NCBI GenBank assembly: GCA_031254645.1 | Contig: JAIRUA010000017.1 | Coordinates: 1-64,000 of the forward strand | DNA: 64,000 nt | Source: Dysgonamonadaceae bacterium | Lineage (GTDB): Bacteria; Bacteroidota; Bacteroidia; Bacteroidales; Dysgonomonadaceae | Direction of reading: 5' to 3' | Shown here: piece by piece, positions 1 through 10,300 of the stretch | Layout: each line of letters starts with the position of its first letter | Position numbering within the stretch: the first letter of the stretch is position 1 | Made by a program: the position numbers and the translations under genes | Notes under the pieces: generated by a model | Database searches by the model: none | Seen by the model: only the letters and a program-made list of their open reading frames with translations | Told to the model about the DNA's origin: nothing

Positions 1-28
1 GTTCTGATAGAAAATAAAGGCAAAACAC

Positions 29-60
29 AAAAAAGACAGGAAAAATTTCCTGTCTTTTTT
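29..60. terminator. Rho-independent terminator
   Basis: A perfect hairpin: the arm at 29-43 (A-run plus GACAGGAAA) pairs with 46-60 (TTTCCTGTC plus T-run). It lies just downstream of the minus-strand gene ending at 93 and has a T-run on either strand, so it could act in both directions. Confidence 0.8.
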
Positions 61-92
61 GTATCACAAGTTTTCAGTAAACCGATACTTTC

Positions 93-995
93 TTATTTTG
101 AGTAGCTGGCTCTAAACCAAGAGGCATCATTCAAAAAGTCAAAGCTTACTCCAACACTCTCTAATGGGGTCATTCCTTCAGAATATCTTTCAACCTCAAC
201 TACCATATATCTAGCTCCTGAGTTATCAAGATTATTGAAGATGTGTTCAAAATCCATTAATCCACTTTCACCTAACTCCATTTCATCTTTGATGTGAAGA
301 AGGTCGAAACGACCGGGGTATTTGTTGAAATAATCTACAACATCATATCCGCCTTCCATTACCCAATATACGTCTAACTGGAAGAATACTTTTGCTGGAT
401 CGGTATTTTGAATCATATAATCTAAAACGGGCATTCCGTCCACTTCAATTGTAAGTTCAAAGTCGTGATTATGATATCCAAAACGAAGTCCGGCTGCATT
501 GGTTCTTTCACCGATTTTATTGAAATAATCAACGTAAGCCTGTACGTTTTCTACCGTCCGAAGTTGATCGGGATTAATATAAGGTAATATCATATATGTT
601 ATTCCTGCTTCTTTGTGCGCTTGAATTGCGGTATCCCACCAAGCCCAAAGCTCGTCCCAATCGGTGTCAGCCGGATTATCGGGCAAACCTCTTCCTACGT
701 GCGACGAAATTAGTGTCATATCTACATCTTCAATAGATCGCTTGAATTCTGTTGGCGACATTCCAAACCATTGTCCATTGTTGTATCCGAATGCCTCCAC
801 GCCTGTGAAGCCTATCTCGGCTAAAGCTGCGATTGTTGCCGAATAGTCGGCACGTATATCATCGCGCACCGAGTACAATTGGATATAAATTTCTTTGTCC
901 GTTTTTGACTGTTCTTTCTTTGCTTCGTTGCAAGAGGTGAACATACTTGCACATATTAATAGAGCAAGCGTAAGAAGAAAATAATTTCTTTTCAT
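93..995 (-). CDS. Sugar phosphate isomerase/epimerase-like TIM-barrel lipoprotein
   Basis: A 300-residue protein of the AP endonuclease 2/xylose-isomerase-like TIM-barrel superfamily (family usually sugar isomerases or epimerases). It starts with a lipoprotein signal peptide (LICASMFTSC; Cys near residue 21), so it should be membrane-anchored outside the cytoplasm. Barrel segments seen are FTGVEAFGYNN, ISSHVGRG, FGYHNHDFEL, FQLDVYWV and DLLHIKDE; the H, E and D residues in these fit metal binding in the family. The ATG at 995 is chosen because it directly precedes the signal peptide; an in-frame ATG at 1037 would add 14 charged residues. It is the last gene of a three-gene minus-strand group with a DUF1080 protein and a Gfo/Idh/MocA oxidoreductase, which points to sugar modification in the envelope. 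The substrate cannot be read from the sequence. Confidence 0.85.
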   Translation of the reverse strand: MKRNYFLLTLALLICASMFTSCNEAKKEQSKTDKEIYIQLYSVRDDIRADYSATIAALAEIGFTGVEAFGYNNGQWFGMSPTEFKRSIEDVDMTLISSHVGRGLPDNPADTDWDELWAWWDTAIQAHKEAGITYMILPYINPDQLRTVENVQAYVDYFNKIGERTNAAGLRFGYHNHDFELTIEVDGMPVLDYMIQNTDPAKVFFQLDVYWVMEGGYDVVDYFNKYPGRFDLLHIKDEMELGESGLMDFEHIFNNLDNSGARYMVVEVERYSEGMTPLESVGVSFDFLNDASWFRASYSK

Positions 996-1044
996 ACAAT
1001 TTTTACTTTTTCTTTTTGATGTATTGTCGAAATTCAACTATTAA

Positions 1045-1983
1045 TTAACGGAGTTTCACTCTGATGTTGCGGAACCATACGTCATCGCCGTGGTCTTGCA
1101 AACCAAAATAACCACTCGTGGTTTCACGACCTAATTTATTAAGCAGTGTAAATGCAAGGGGCCAAGCTTCTTCTCTAAATTTACTTGCCTGCAGCATATC
1201 CGTCCATTTTTGATTGCCGAGATTGTAGCTTACAACTCTTTCACCATTTTGGAAGTGCAAAACATTTCCTCTATCCACGATAATTCTTGTATTGTTCCAC
1301 TCGCCATAAGGATTAGCATTTTGCGGATCAGCTGCAATCATATCATACAAAGATGAAGACATACGGTTAGCACCTGCCAATGCATCCATGTGATGTTCGT
1401 TGTCCAAAATCTGCGACTCAGGTGCAGAAATGTAGATAGGCTCCAAACGCCAGTTTCCTTCTCTGTTTCTGGCTTCTACCTCCTGTGCTAAATAAAAAAT
1501 ACCGGAGTTACCTGCTCTCGACACTTTCCAATCAATCGAAAACTCGAAATTACTGAACTGATGCGCAAAGATAATGTCGCCGCCTTCATTGGTTTGTGCT
1601 TCGCCTGTACCGGCACCATTAAATTTCATAGTACCATCTTCGATAGTCCATTTACCCGGAACGTCGGGTCTTCCGTAGCCACGCCAGCCGTTGAAAGTTA
1701 GACCATCAAAAAGTACGATATAGCCTTCGTCATCAACCGGTAACAAACTCAAATCCATTTGCGGATTATCAAGTATTCTGTATTCGGGAACATTTCCTTG
1801 TGCAGGAAAAACTGTTGCTGTCGCTTCCGGATCGTTTAATGTTCTGATTGCCGGTTGCTCCACCACATTGGGAATGATAATAACTTCGCTGCTTTCATTA
1901 TTACCTGCTTGTCTATTTGCATTGCCACCACAAGATGTCAATAGTAAAGCTGCTGCCATTGCTGTATAAATAACTTTTTTCAT
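1045..1983 (-). CDS. DUF1080 (3-keto-disaccharide hydrolase-type) lipoprotein
   Basis: A 312-residue lipoprotein (MKKVIYTAMAAALLLTSCGG; Cys18). From about residue 85 it carries a DUF1080 concanavalin-like domain: the opening GYIVLFDGLTFNGWRGYG, the internal NFEFSIDWKVSRAGNSGIFY and the closing FGLQDHGDDVWFRNIRVK are typical of the family. Family members characterised in Bacteroides and relatives cleave 3-keto-glycosides made by Gfo/Idh/MocA dehydrogenases. The neighbours fit: such an oxidoreductase lies upstream and an isomerase-like TIM barrel lies 49 bp downstream. The inferred role is hydrolysis or lysis of an oxidised glycoside in the periplasm. Residues 20-80 are a low-complexity linker. 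Confidence 0.88.
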   Translation of the reverse strand: MKKVIYTAMAAALLLTSCGGNANRQAGNNESSEVIIIPNVVEQPAIRTLNDPEATATVFPAQGNVPEYRILDNPQMDLSLLPVDDEGYIVLFDGLTFNGWRGYGRPDVPGKWTIEDGTMKFNGAGTGEAQTNEGGDIIFAHQFSNFEFSIDWKVSRAGNSGIFYLAQEVEARNREGNWRLEPIYISAPESQILDNEHHMDALAGANRMSSSLYDMIAADPQNANPYGEWNNTRIIVDRGNVLHFQNGERVVSYNLGNQKWTDMLQASKFREEAWPLAFTLLNKLGRETTSGYFGLQDHGDDVWFRNIRVKLR

Positions 1984-2093
1984 CTGATTATTTATTTTTC
2001 TAATTAAATTATTTTTTATCGAACAAAACTGTTAGACCTAAAAATCGAAAGATATAAAGGTCTAACAGTCAAAAAAATTAAGCATAAATTAGA

Positions 2094-3563
2094 TTATGGC
2101 ATTGCCGGTAATCTAAATCCGTTTTGATATGTGCTGTTGATCAAACTTTCAGCGAACTGGTTTGCATTAACGCGGTCTGTCCAAGCTCTATCGAATGACG
2201 GGTGTCCGTCTGTGATGGAGAATTTGTCTTCGATGATGGTTCTGATGGTAGCGTCGGAAGGAATGTTGGTGAATTTCATATTTTCACCGTCCCAATGCAA
2301 CTCTTGGTTGAGCGATTGAAGTCTTACCGCAAGTACACCCATTACCACCATTTCGTTGAACGGACCTGCTTCACCGAAGTAAGAAGCTGTCTCAACACGG
2401 TTTGCGGGGCTTTCTTTACAAGCGCGCACCCAGTCTTCATAATGCGAAAGGGTCACAACACGCTGAGTTTGTGGAGATTCTGGCTTGCGTCCTGAAACTA
2501 ACCAAGGATTCACACCGTAACAACCGCAAACGAGTATATCTTTCGTTCCGTAGAAAATAACACCACCACCTGCATCGTTCAAATTATGTCCGGCAGGAAT
2601 ACCTTCGGGACGGTCAGGTAATAAACCGCCGTCATACCAGTTTACTTCCACTTCAGGGAATGCTATTTTGGGTAGATTTTTACGAGCGGGGAAAGTCAAT
2701 TTCACTTTTTGCGCTACCGGAGCACAGTCCGTTAATAGCAGGGTAGAAGAACCTTGCACTTTGGTCGGATAACCTAAATTCAATGCTTTAAATACCGGAT
2801 GCAAAACGTGGCAAGCCATATCGCCAAGCGCACCTGTACCGAAATCCCACCATCCACGGAAGTTCCATGGTGTATAGATTGAGTTGAACGGACGCATTGG
2901 AGCCGGACCAACAAACAAATCCCATCTCATCGTTCTTGGAACGCGCATTACTTCTGTCGGGCGATTCAAACCTTGTGGCCAAATAGGACGGTCTGTAAAA
3001 GCGTCCACTCTTGTTATTTCTCCGATTTGTCCGTCTTGAATCCAGTCAATTACCTGTCTTACACCGGGACCTGATGATCCTTGGTTACCCATTTGGGTAG
3101 CAATTTTATGCTTTTCGGCAAGCTTGGTAAGAAGACGCGACTCATACACATTGTGTGTCAATGGCTTCTCCACATATACGTGTTTGCCCATTGTGATAGC
3201 ATCAGCAGCTTGAATGGCGTGCGTGTGGTCGGAACCTGCAACCATAACAGCGTCTATTGAACTGCCAAGTTTCTCATACATTTCACGATAATCGAAAAAT
3301 CTTTCCGCATTTGGATAATCACCAAATACTCCCTGTGCATATCTGTGGTCAGTGTCGCAAAGACCAACGATATTTTCACTGTTCATTCCTCTAAGTACAG
3401 CACGTCCACGTCCACCAACACCAACACCTACGATGTTGAGTTTATCACTTGGAGCTTTGTAACCCATACTTTTACCAAGTACCGTTGATGGTACAATAGT
3501 TAAACCGGCAGCAGCAACTGCGCCACTTGCTAAAAACTTTCTTCTTGAAATTTTTGACGACAT
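2094..3563 (-). CDS. Tat-exported Gfo/Idh/MocA family oxidoreductase
   Basis: A 489-residue NAD(P)-dependent oxidoreductase. The N-terminus has a twin-arginine signal (SRRKFLASGAVAAAG), so it should be exported already folded with its cofactor. A Rossmann fold follows at about residues 42-160 (LNIVGVGVGGRGRAVL; then KHVYVEKPLTHNVYE, with the conserved EKP), and then the Gfo/Idh/MocA C-terminal sheet domain. It is the first gene of a minus-strand trio with DUF1080 and TIM-barrel proteins. Family knowledge suggests oxidation of a sugar hydroxyl, often at C3; the substrate is unknown. A paralogous Tat-exported enzyme lies at 25740-27107. Confidence 0.9.
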   Translation of the reverse strand: MSSKISRRKFLASGAVAAAGLTIVPSTVLGKSMGYKAPSDKLNIVGVGVGGRGRAVLRGMNSENIVGLCDTDHRYAQGVFGDYPNAERFFDYREMYEKLGSSIDAVMVAGSDHTHAIQAADAITMGKHVYVEKPLTHNVYESRLLTKLAEKHKIATQMGNQGSSGPGVRQVIDWIQDGQIGEITRVDAFTDRPIWPQGLNRPTEVMRVPRTMRWDLFVGPAPMRPFNSIYTPWNFRGWWDFGTGALGDMACHVLHPVFKALNLGYPTKVQGSSTLLLTDCAPVAQKVKLTFPARKNLPKIAFPEVEVNWYDGGLLPDRPEGIPAGHNLNDAGGGVIFYGTKDILVCGCYGVNPWLVSGRKPESPQTQRVVTLSHYEDWVRACKESPANRVETASYFGEAGPFNEMVVMGVLAVRLQSLNQELHWDGENMKFTNIPSDATIRTIIEDKFSITDGHPSFDRAWTDRVNANQFAESLINSTYQNGFRLPAMP

Positions 3564-3949
3564 AAGTTCATTTTTAAGTAATTAAACTTCTTATAATTAT
3601 TATTTAATATATTAATTCATCCATTCTCTTAAATTACAGAATAATCCCCTTTGGGAAATGCTTTTGATAGAGAGAACTCCCAAAAAACTATGACTTTATG
3701 CCCATAGAAGTCTACAAGCACCACAAATAAAGCCGTAAAAATAGAACAAATAATTTTGAAAACAAAATTTTCGATGCAATAAATAACAAAAAATATGGTT
3801 TTAATATATTCGCACAAAAATAATCAATCCATTTTCTACTATTCTTTGGTATATTTTGGTCTATTAAAAAAAAGGCTTTCCCGAAAAAATCAATACAATT
3901 TATTGTTTCAATTTTTTCGGGAAAGTTCTTTCTTCGCTTTTTACTTCAT
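3564..3949. other. Intergenic region, AT-rich, no gene
   Basis: This 386-bp gap lies between the oxidoreductase start (3563) and the GH92 stop (3950). Only one structure stands out, the terminator at 3876-3925. I see no convincing small gene and no clear promoter for the minus-strand trio. Confidence 0.5.
3876..3925 (-). terminator. Terminator of the GH92 gene
   Basis: A perfect 15-bp inverted repeat: 3876-3890 (CTTTCCCGAAAAAAT) with 3911-3925, and a 20-nt loop. Read on the minus strand it follows the GH92 stop and is followed by a run of T. Confidence 0.8.
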
Positions 3950-6253
3950 TTATTTATTCTCATTCGAAAATGAATAAGGAAAATCGGATTTATTAATACC
4001 TCTCAATTTATTCGGTGTATTCGACATTGTGATGTCTATTTTGGTGCCTTTCATCAACTCCTCGTGGGTAAAATAGTTTTTGGTGTGCATCCTGCCGTTC
4101 AGTTTCATTTCGGAAATGTATCTTCTGAAATGTGTGTTATTCGGTGCATTGATTTCTATTTTGTTTCCGTTTTCCAAATGAATGGTTACTTTGGGGAACA
4201 ATGGCGAGCCGATTACATATTCACCGCTTCCGGGGCAAACGGGATAAAATCCGAGTGCTGAGAAGACGTACCAAGCCGATGTTTGTCCGTTGTCTTCATC
4301 ACCGCAATATCCATCGGGAGCGGCGCTGTAGAGTTTATCCATCACTTCACGTGCCCAATATTGCGTTTTCCAAGGCTCTCCGGCGTAGTTGTAGAGATAA
4401 ATCATATGCTGAATGGGTTGATTGCCGTGTGCGTATTGCCCCATATTCATAATTTGCATTTCGCGAATTTCGTGAATGGGAAATCCGTAATAACTGTCGT
4501 CAAACGTGGGTGGCATAATAAATACGGAGTCAAGCATTTGAACAAATTTCTTTTGTCCGCCCATCAAGTCGATTAATCCTTGCGGGTCGTGGAAAACCGA
4601 CCAGGTGTAATGCCAGCTGTTTCCTTCAGTAAAGGCATCGCCCCATTTGAAGGGATTGAACGGCGACTGAAAAGTGTCATCTTTGTTGCGTCCGCGCATC
4701 AGATTGTATTCCGATGAGAAAACGTTGCGGTAGTTTTGGCTACGTTTGGCAAATAGATCAATTTCTTCTTGCGGACGCCCCAACTCTTTTGCCAATTTAT
4801 AAATTGTCCAATCGGCATAAGCATATTCGAGCGTTCGAGCAGCATTTTCGTGAATTCCTACATCGTATGGTATGTATCCGAGTGTGTTGTAATATTCGTG
4901 TCCGAGTCGTCCGGTGGAAGATACTGTAGGATGTACGTTTTCTGTTCCGTGCAACATTGCTTCGTAGAGTATATTAATATCGTAGCCGCGAAGTCCTTTC
5001 AAATAGGCATCGGCTACTACCGAAGCGGAATTGTTACCAATCATAATACCTCTATGTCCGGGACTTGCCCATTCGGGCAAAAATCCGCTCTGTTTGTAGG
5101 CGTTAATCAATCCTTGTTGAATTTCTTGATTAACTGACGGATACACCAAGTTCAACATCGGAAACAATGCGCGGAATGTATCCCAAAAGCCGGTATCGGT
5201 GTACATATAGCCGGGAAGCACTTCACCGTTGTAGGGACTGTAATGGTAGATATCGCCGTTGGCATCGATTTCATAGAATTTTCTTGGAAACAGGGTCGCA
5301 CGATATAACATTGAGTAGAATGTACGCATTTGGTCAAGACTTCCTCCTTCTACTTCAATCCGTCCGAGTACATCGTTCCACGCTTTTCTGCCTTCGGCTT
5401 TGACGGTTTCAAAACTTCTGCCTTCAACCTCTTTCAAATTTTGCCAAGCTTGCTCATAGCTGATAAATGACGAAGCTACGTTTGCAATAACTTGTTCGCC
5501 ACGTTTGGTGGAAAAGCCGATAAATGCACCTGCGTGGTTCACTTCTGCTTTGGTTTCACCGGCAACAATTTCGCCGTCTTTTACTATATATCGGTATTCG
5601 AACGGTTTATCGAAAACTACCACAAAATAGTTTTTGAAGTTATCAGGCACACCGCCACTATTACGTGTTGTGTAGCCGATAATAGCATTCCTTTCGGGGA
5701 TAATTTCGATAGCCGAACCTCTGTTGAAGGCATCTACTACTACAAATGCGCTATCGGTTTCGGGAAATGTGAAACGGAAAACGGCGGCACGTTCGGTAGG
5801 CGTAATTTCAGTGGTCATATCATAATCGGAAAGATACACACTATAATAATGTGGACGTGCAATTTCTGCTTTGTGCGAGAACCAACTGGCTCTATCGGCT
5901 TGGGCAAACGCCATTTTACCAACCATGGGCATAATGGCAAATTGTCCGTAATCGTTCATCCACGGACTTGGTTGGTGTGTTTGTTTGAAACCGTTGATTT
6001 TGTGGGCGCTATATACATACTGCCAGCCATCACCCATTCTTCCGGTTTGCGGTGTCCAGAAATTCATTCCCCATGGGCGCGCGGTTGCAGGATAGGTATT
6101 TCCGTTTGACAGTAAAAACTCGGACAGGCTGCCTACGAGTGTACTGACGTAATCCACAGGCTCGTCAAATCCGTGATTGTATGTTTCTTTTTTGACGCAA
6201 GAGAATAATAGCAAAAGGGCTGCTGCTAACAGACTTAATTTTTTTATTTGCAT
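3950..6253 (-). CDS. GH92 family glycosyl hydrolase (alpha-mannosidase type), lipoprotein
   Basis: A 767-residue protein of glycoside hydrolase family 92, a Ca2+-dependent exo-alpha-mannosidase family common in Bacteroidota. It has a lipoprotein signal (MQIKKLSLLAAALLLLFSC) and then the N-terminal beta-domain opening YVSTLVGS. The helical catalytic domain shows GFWDTFRALFPMLNLVYP, GFLPEWASPGHRGIMIGN, PYDVGIHENAARTLEYAYADW, NEDNGQTSAWYVFSALGFYPVCPG-like segments (here GDEDNGQTSAWYVF) and the C-terminal YVIGSPLFPKVTIHL. The ATG at 6253 is used because it precedes the signal peptide; a longer reading to 6418 adds 55 non-homologous residues. It is monocistronic with its own terminator. The probable role is trimming alpha-mannose from host or yeast glycans at the cell surface or periplasm. 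Confidence 0.92.
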   Translation of the reverse strand: MQIKKLSLLAAALLLLFSCVKKETYNHGFDEPVDYVSTLVGSLSEFLLSNGNTYPATARPWGMNFWTPQTGRMGDGWQYVYSAHKINGFKQTHQPSPWMNDYGQFAIMPMVGKMAFAQADRASWFSHKAEIARPHYYSVYLSDYDMTTEITPTERAAVFRFTFPETDSAFVVVDAFNRGSAIEIIPERNAIIGYTTRNSGGVPDNFKNYFVVVFDKPFEYRYIVKDGEIVAGETKAEVNHAGAFIGFSTKRGEQVIANVASSFISYEQAWQNLKEVEGRSFETVKAEGRKAWNDVLGRIEVEGGSLDQMRTFYSMLYRATLFPRKFYEIDANGDIYHYSPYNGEVLPGYMYTDTGFWDTFRALFPMLNLVYPSVNQEIQQGLINAYKQSGFLPEWASPGHRGIMIGNNSASVVADAYLKGLRGYDINILYEAMLHGTENVHPTVSSTGRLGHEYYNTLGYIPYDVGIHENAARTLEYAYADWTIYKLAKELGRPQEEIDLFAKRSQNYRNVFSSEYNLMRGRNKDDTFQSPFNPFKWGDAFTEGNSWHYTWSVFHDPQGLIDLMGGQKKFVQMLDSVFIMPPTFDDSYYGFPIHEIREMQIMNMGQYAHGNQPIQHMIYLYNYAGEPWKTQYWAREVMDKLYSAAPDGYCGDEDNGQTSAWYVFSALGFYPVCPGSGEYVIGSPLFPKVTIHLENGNKIEINAPNNTHFRRYISEMKLNGRMHTKNYFTHEELMKGTKIDITMSNTPNKLRGINKSDFPYSFSNENK

Positions 6254-6416
6254 ACTTTTTTTATTTTGATTTTGTAAATTCGTATTATATATTATTCCAT
6301 TTTCGTTTCTAGTGTGCAAAATAACAATAATTTTTCCCAACCTCAAAAAAATCGTCTCAAAAATAAAACGAAAAATGGAGAATACCGGTAAACTAACACT
6401 TTTTCTATAAAAAAAC

Positions 6417-6444
6417 ATCCGATATTCTCACGAATACCGGATGA
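6417..6444. repeat. Hairpin CATCCG/CGGATG
   Basis: An inverted repeat with arms CATCCGATATTC and GAATACCGGATG around a 4-nt loop, one mismatch. It lies in the leader of the GH92 gene on the minus strand, so it could be a regulatory hairpin or a terminator of an incoming transcript. Confidence 0.45.
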
Positions 6445-6578
6445 CAAATATGTTTATACTTTCTCTGTTGTTACAATTCCTGCACTTAGGGCACAAGAAT
6501 GAGAAGATACAAACAGAACATTGAGTGTGTACTTTTTGAATGCAATTCAAAATTCATAAAGTTATCAATCCCATATCA

Positions 6579-6605
6579 GGGCACGGTTTGCAAAACCGCG
6601 CCAGC
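6579..6605. repeat. Short dispersed repeat, copy 1
   Basis: A copy of the GGCACGGATTGCAAATCCG-type element (here GGGCACGGTTTGCAAAACCG followed by CGCCAGC). Its core is a small hairpin in which compensatory changes keep the pairing. Other copies are at 6882, 7266, 27159 and 27192. Confidence 0.7.
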
Positions 6606-6641
6606 GGGGGGATAGTGTCTGAACTGACAGCAAATCGCGCC

Positions 6642-6830
6642 TTAGCCCGAATGGGCTTAATCTTCATAACCGTGGGCGAGCGAAGCGTTGCCTGCGGATA
6701 CGAAAGACGAAATCCTCTGCCTGAAAGGCAGAACAAGACAGGAATAGTCCTGCCTTTCAGGCAGAAGTCAGCTGTTACAATGTCCGTAGGTCGATGACCT
6801 GCGGTTATGAAAATCAGGCTTTTCAAGCCT
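6642..6830. repeat. Multi-hairpin dispersed element, copy A
   Basis: About 190 bp, strongly similar to 11505-11704. It is built of successive small palindromes: AGCCCGAATGGGCT, GGCGAGCGAAGCGTTGCC, TCTGCCTGAAAGGCAGA, CCTGCCTTTCAGG and AGGCTTTTCAAGCCT. The palindromic ends are better conserved than the middle. It has no gene and looks like a non-autonomous repeat or a structured intergenic RNA element. Confidence 0.75.
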
Positions 6831-6881
6831 TTTTGTGCCCTGCCGTCCAACAAAAGACGGCAGAGTTATTGTTTTGTCTAT

Positions 6882-6905
6882 GGCACGGATTGCAATCCGC
6901 GCCGG
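6882..6905. repeat. Short dispersed repeat, copy 2
   Basis: GGCACGGATTGCAATCCG followed by CGCCGGC; the same hairpin family as 6579-6605, with one base lost in the loop. Confidence 0.7.
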
Positions 6906-7186
6906 CAGGGGATATTTTTTTGGTTTAAAGTTTAAGGTAAATCAATAACCTTGAATCTTTAAACTTTTAAATCTTTAAATTCGCGCAGCCCAAAGGACGC
7001 AACGATATAACACCTACAACCCCAACACATTACACTACATATTTACTACAAAAACCAACCCAAACCACTATTTAAGCTCCCTAAGTCCTCCTTAATGGGA
7101 CCTTGCAATATCCATCATTCTATTTGAGTATCAGGTGATAAAGTCCCCCTTGAGGGGGATTGAGGGGGCTTTACCCTTTTTGCTAA

Positions 7187-7218
7187 ACCATAGGGTAGCG
7201 CTACCGCTACCCTATGGT
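7187..7218. repeat. Perfect 14-bp hairpin
   Basis: The arm at 7187-7200 (ACCATAGGGTAGCG) is perfectly complementary to 7205-7218, with a CTAC loop. It lies 3' of the large tip-protein gene on the minus strand. A plus-strand A-run on one side only weakly suggests a terminator. Confidence 0.7.
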
Positions 7219-7265
7219 AGAAAGGGAAAACAAGACTAAACCTTCTGTTGGTTTTTGCTTTATCT

Positions 7266-7292
7266 GGGCACGGATTGCAAATCCGCGCCAGC
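7266..7292. repeat. Short dispersed repeat, copy 3
   Basis: GGGCACGGATTGCAAATCCG followed by CGCCAGC, a near-identical member of the short hairpin repeat family. It sits just downstream of the tip-protein stop codon. Confidence 0.7.
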
Positions 7293-7310
7293 CAAAGGAT
7301 GTATACATAT

Positions 7311-10300
7311 TCAGCGATTTATGCAGCGGATGGCATACCCGTTAGAAAAAGCGTACTGATTTCGATTATCTGGGGCAAAGTTACTGACATCAAAGAAGAA
7401 TCCGCTCGCGTTAGTAGCGTTGGTGGGTGTTGATGACCAATATCTTCCGCCGGTACCGCTATGAGGGTTGCCAGTCCCGCCACGGGAGGAGGCGGCGGGG
7501 AGGAATGTTCCCCCCGAGTTGACTCCCATCGCAACTCGTGGCAACCTGACGCCGGGAAGTCGGGTGCCGGACGTAACAGCTGGCCATAGAGCCCCAGCAG
7601 CAACCCATGGATTTGCACCTACTCCGGCAAATGCAATATTTTCAGCACTTGTCGGCAAGCGCCAGCCGCTATCGTGTTGCATCAACTCAGTCTGAGACAT
7701 CGTCCGCGCCTGTGTGGCAGTCAAACCTACCAACATACAAATATCACCCTTACCGGCACGAATATTAGTAAAAGTGTGGTAAGCCAAAGGACCGGAAGTT
7801 TGGGAAACATTGCTGATGCCTGCGTTCCAGTCACTAGCAATGAAATTTGGTATGTCTGCATACGTAGTCGGAGCTAACGTAGTAGGGTCGAACCTAATGC
7901 TTGTAGCATTCAAAGTGGTTGGAGTTATGCTGAAACCGATAACACCACCAAACTTAGCATAAACCATATTATTCGAAGTGACAGCCTCTTCACCATTAAC
8001 AGCCTCTGCCCATCTACCCACGCGTAAAGTTCCATTGCTGTGCAGATACAGGATATCGGCAAAACCGGCATTGAATTCATTACGTGCTTGCGTCCAAGTA
8101 CCTATAACTTCCGTATAATCAAACTCGGTACTGAAAATACGAAGTTCCAAATTCCGAGCCGTAGCATCGGAAGCATTATTAGCAGTAATGTTGACAGTGG
8201 ATTGGGGGTTGACGGGGTTTAGTCCTGTACCACCCGTCCCATTCCAAAAACTCAATCTGCTGGGAGTAGAGGTAACATCCCAAAGCTCCCAGCCCCAAGT
8301 ACCATTGGCACTGATCAGATTGCTCGTGAGGTTGAGGGTGAAAGATTGTGCACTATTACCCAATGCGCCGTTGGCAGGCTGAGTGGTGGCACTGCGGAAT
8401 AGCACCGGCAAGTGTTGCGTAACCTCAATCGGACTACCGTTCAATATAGAGATACCCGAGCCGCCTTGGTCAGGATTCTGGTCTAAGTTGGTGAAAGAAA
8501 CAGTCACCGTACGAGCCTGACCGGTAGTGGTTGTTACCAAGTTTGTTGCCACACCCGAAGGCACTGCAGGAACGATGATAGTGAACGGTGTATTTCTGAC
8601 AAGCGCAGCAGCCGTACCGGGAGTCTCAGTGATGACGCGGTCGTTGCGCGTAGTACCTGCGGTTGGCGTGGCAGCAGGCGTGACAGGTGTACCGTCTGTG
8701 CCCAACTGTACGGACACCCAGTTGGCCGGCGTAGCAGGAACCCAGCTGGCAGCAGTTACTCCCCACGTTACATTATTGGTAATGGTGTAAGCCTGAGGAG
8801 TCGAAAGACCGGTGTAAGGAACTGCGAGCGACTCGGTGGTCGGCACACGACCCCACACCTGGTTGGAGCGCGTGAAGCCCATAGAGAGCGGCTTAGACGT
8901 AGCGCCGTCCATTGCCGTAAAGGCAAACGAAAAAATAACCGGCGACGAGAAATTGGTGTTATTGAGCATAACAAAGTTACCTTCGTAAACCGGCAAATTG
9001 TCGGGGCTATAAGTAGTGCCATCCCAAGGCGAGAGTGTCAGGGTTCCGCCGTGCAAAGTAGAATTGACGGTATTGACCACCGGGTCTTGATGACTTGTTA
9101 CCACGTCGAAAGTAATGGCAGTGGTGTTCCAAGGGAATAAATACCCGGTCGTACCATCGCTGTATCTGGCAGGACTCCACTGCGGCGTGCCGAAGAACGA
9201 GCTTTGGTTCCAGAAGAAATCAAAGACATCGGCTTCGCTCGGAATAGTAACGGTAGTAGTAGCGGCTTGTAAATCGCCATACTTACCTGCCGGAGGCAAA
9301 ACGCTGAACACGCGACTGGAAAGCATCGGACTTGCAGCGCTACTGACCGAGATGGTAAAACGCTGATAACGGGCGTTCATCGCATCGCCAATGGGAGACA
9401 ATCCGGAACTGGTAATGTTCGGAGCGTCATCGCCGAAGTCCGTACCGCCAACGTTGAAGTCGATAGAAAGATCGCCTAACGGCAAGTTGGTCAACACATC
9501 AATCGGCGGATAGGTTATTCCCCCTCCCGGCACCGGTCGCTGAACACGTATAGCAGGCTCGCTGACAATAAGAATAGGTCTGCGCTGAGTGATGGTGTAT
9601 TCAACAGTGCTCTCATTATCGGGCGTAATCTTCACAATTGCTGCACGGTCATAAGTGCCGCTGACCCAGTTGTAAGGCTGTACTGTGAGCGCAAGCTGCC
9701 CGATGTAGAGATTATTTGCATCGCGATCAGTGAGATCGCCGAAGCCTTCTACCCAATTTACCGGAATGCCGGTAATGGCATCTACCACCTCAACCGTTAC
9801 CGGTACCTGAGATACGATGGCGATAGGAATAGACGTGATTTCACGACCTGCGCCCACACCTTCCGGAAATACGGTAGTGGAAGAACCGTTCACAACCGAT
9901 ACATAAAGCCTCGTCCACTCCTGTCTGACGGTGAACGCTGCTTTGAGGCGAGCGGCAGTAATGCCCCACTCCTCAAGCCTGTTTGTCTGCACCGGCGAAA
10001 CATTGGGCAAGCGGGGTGCGATTGTGAAGGTGTAGCTGTTGCCGCCGTTGGGCGTGATGGTGTAAAGGTAATAAGGCGTGGCTACCGTAACGCCGTTGTT
10101 ACGAATGGTATGATTACCCATTGTCAGTGTAAAGTCGGAGACGTTGGTCTCAATGATCACCTCTCGCTCGCTGACGAAAGGAGAGAAAACAATACGCTGA
10201 TCCGAAATACGGAAATAATTGGTGCCATCGAAATAGATATTGTCCAAATCGCTGTCGTTCCAGTTCAGGATATCGGCTTCCATATTCATCGCCGTAGATT

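Larger units (their letters stand above)
6254..7310. other. 1.06-kb gene-free region with dispersed hairpin repeats
   Basis: There is no credible gene between the GH92 start and the tip-protein stop. The region holds a hairpin at 6417-6444, three copies of a short GGCACGG(A/T)TTG repeat, one copy of a roughly 190-bp multi-hairpin element (6642-6830), a G-rich stretch near 7141-7171 and a perfect 14-bp hairpin at 7187-7218. A 99-residue minus-strand reading across 6554-6853 is only a translation of the repeat. Confidence 0.6.

Noticed and set aside
5492..6109. 205-residue plus-strand frame inside the GH92 gene
   Set aside because: Antisense to a well-conserved GH92 protein.
6554..6853. 99-residue minus-strand reading frame
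   Set aside because: It is a translation of the multi-hairpin element; its palindromes explain the sequence and no protein features are seen.
7141..7171. G-rich stretch as a quadruplex
   Set aside because: The GGGGG runs are few and the sequence also forms a simple hairpin with the CCCCC run; not enough evidence.
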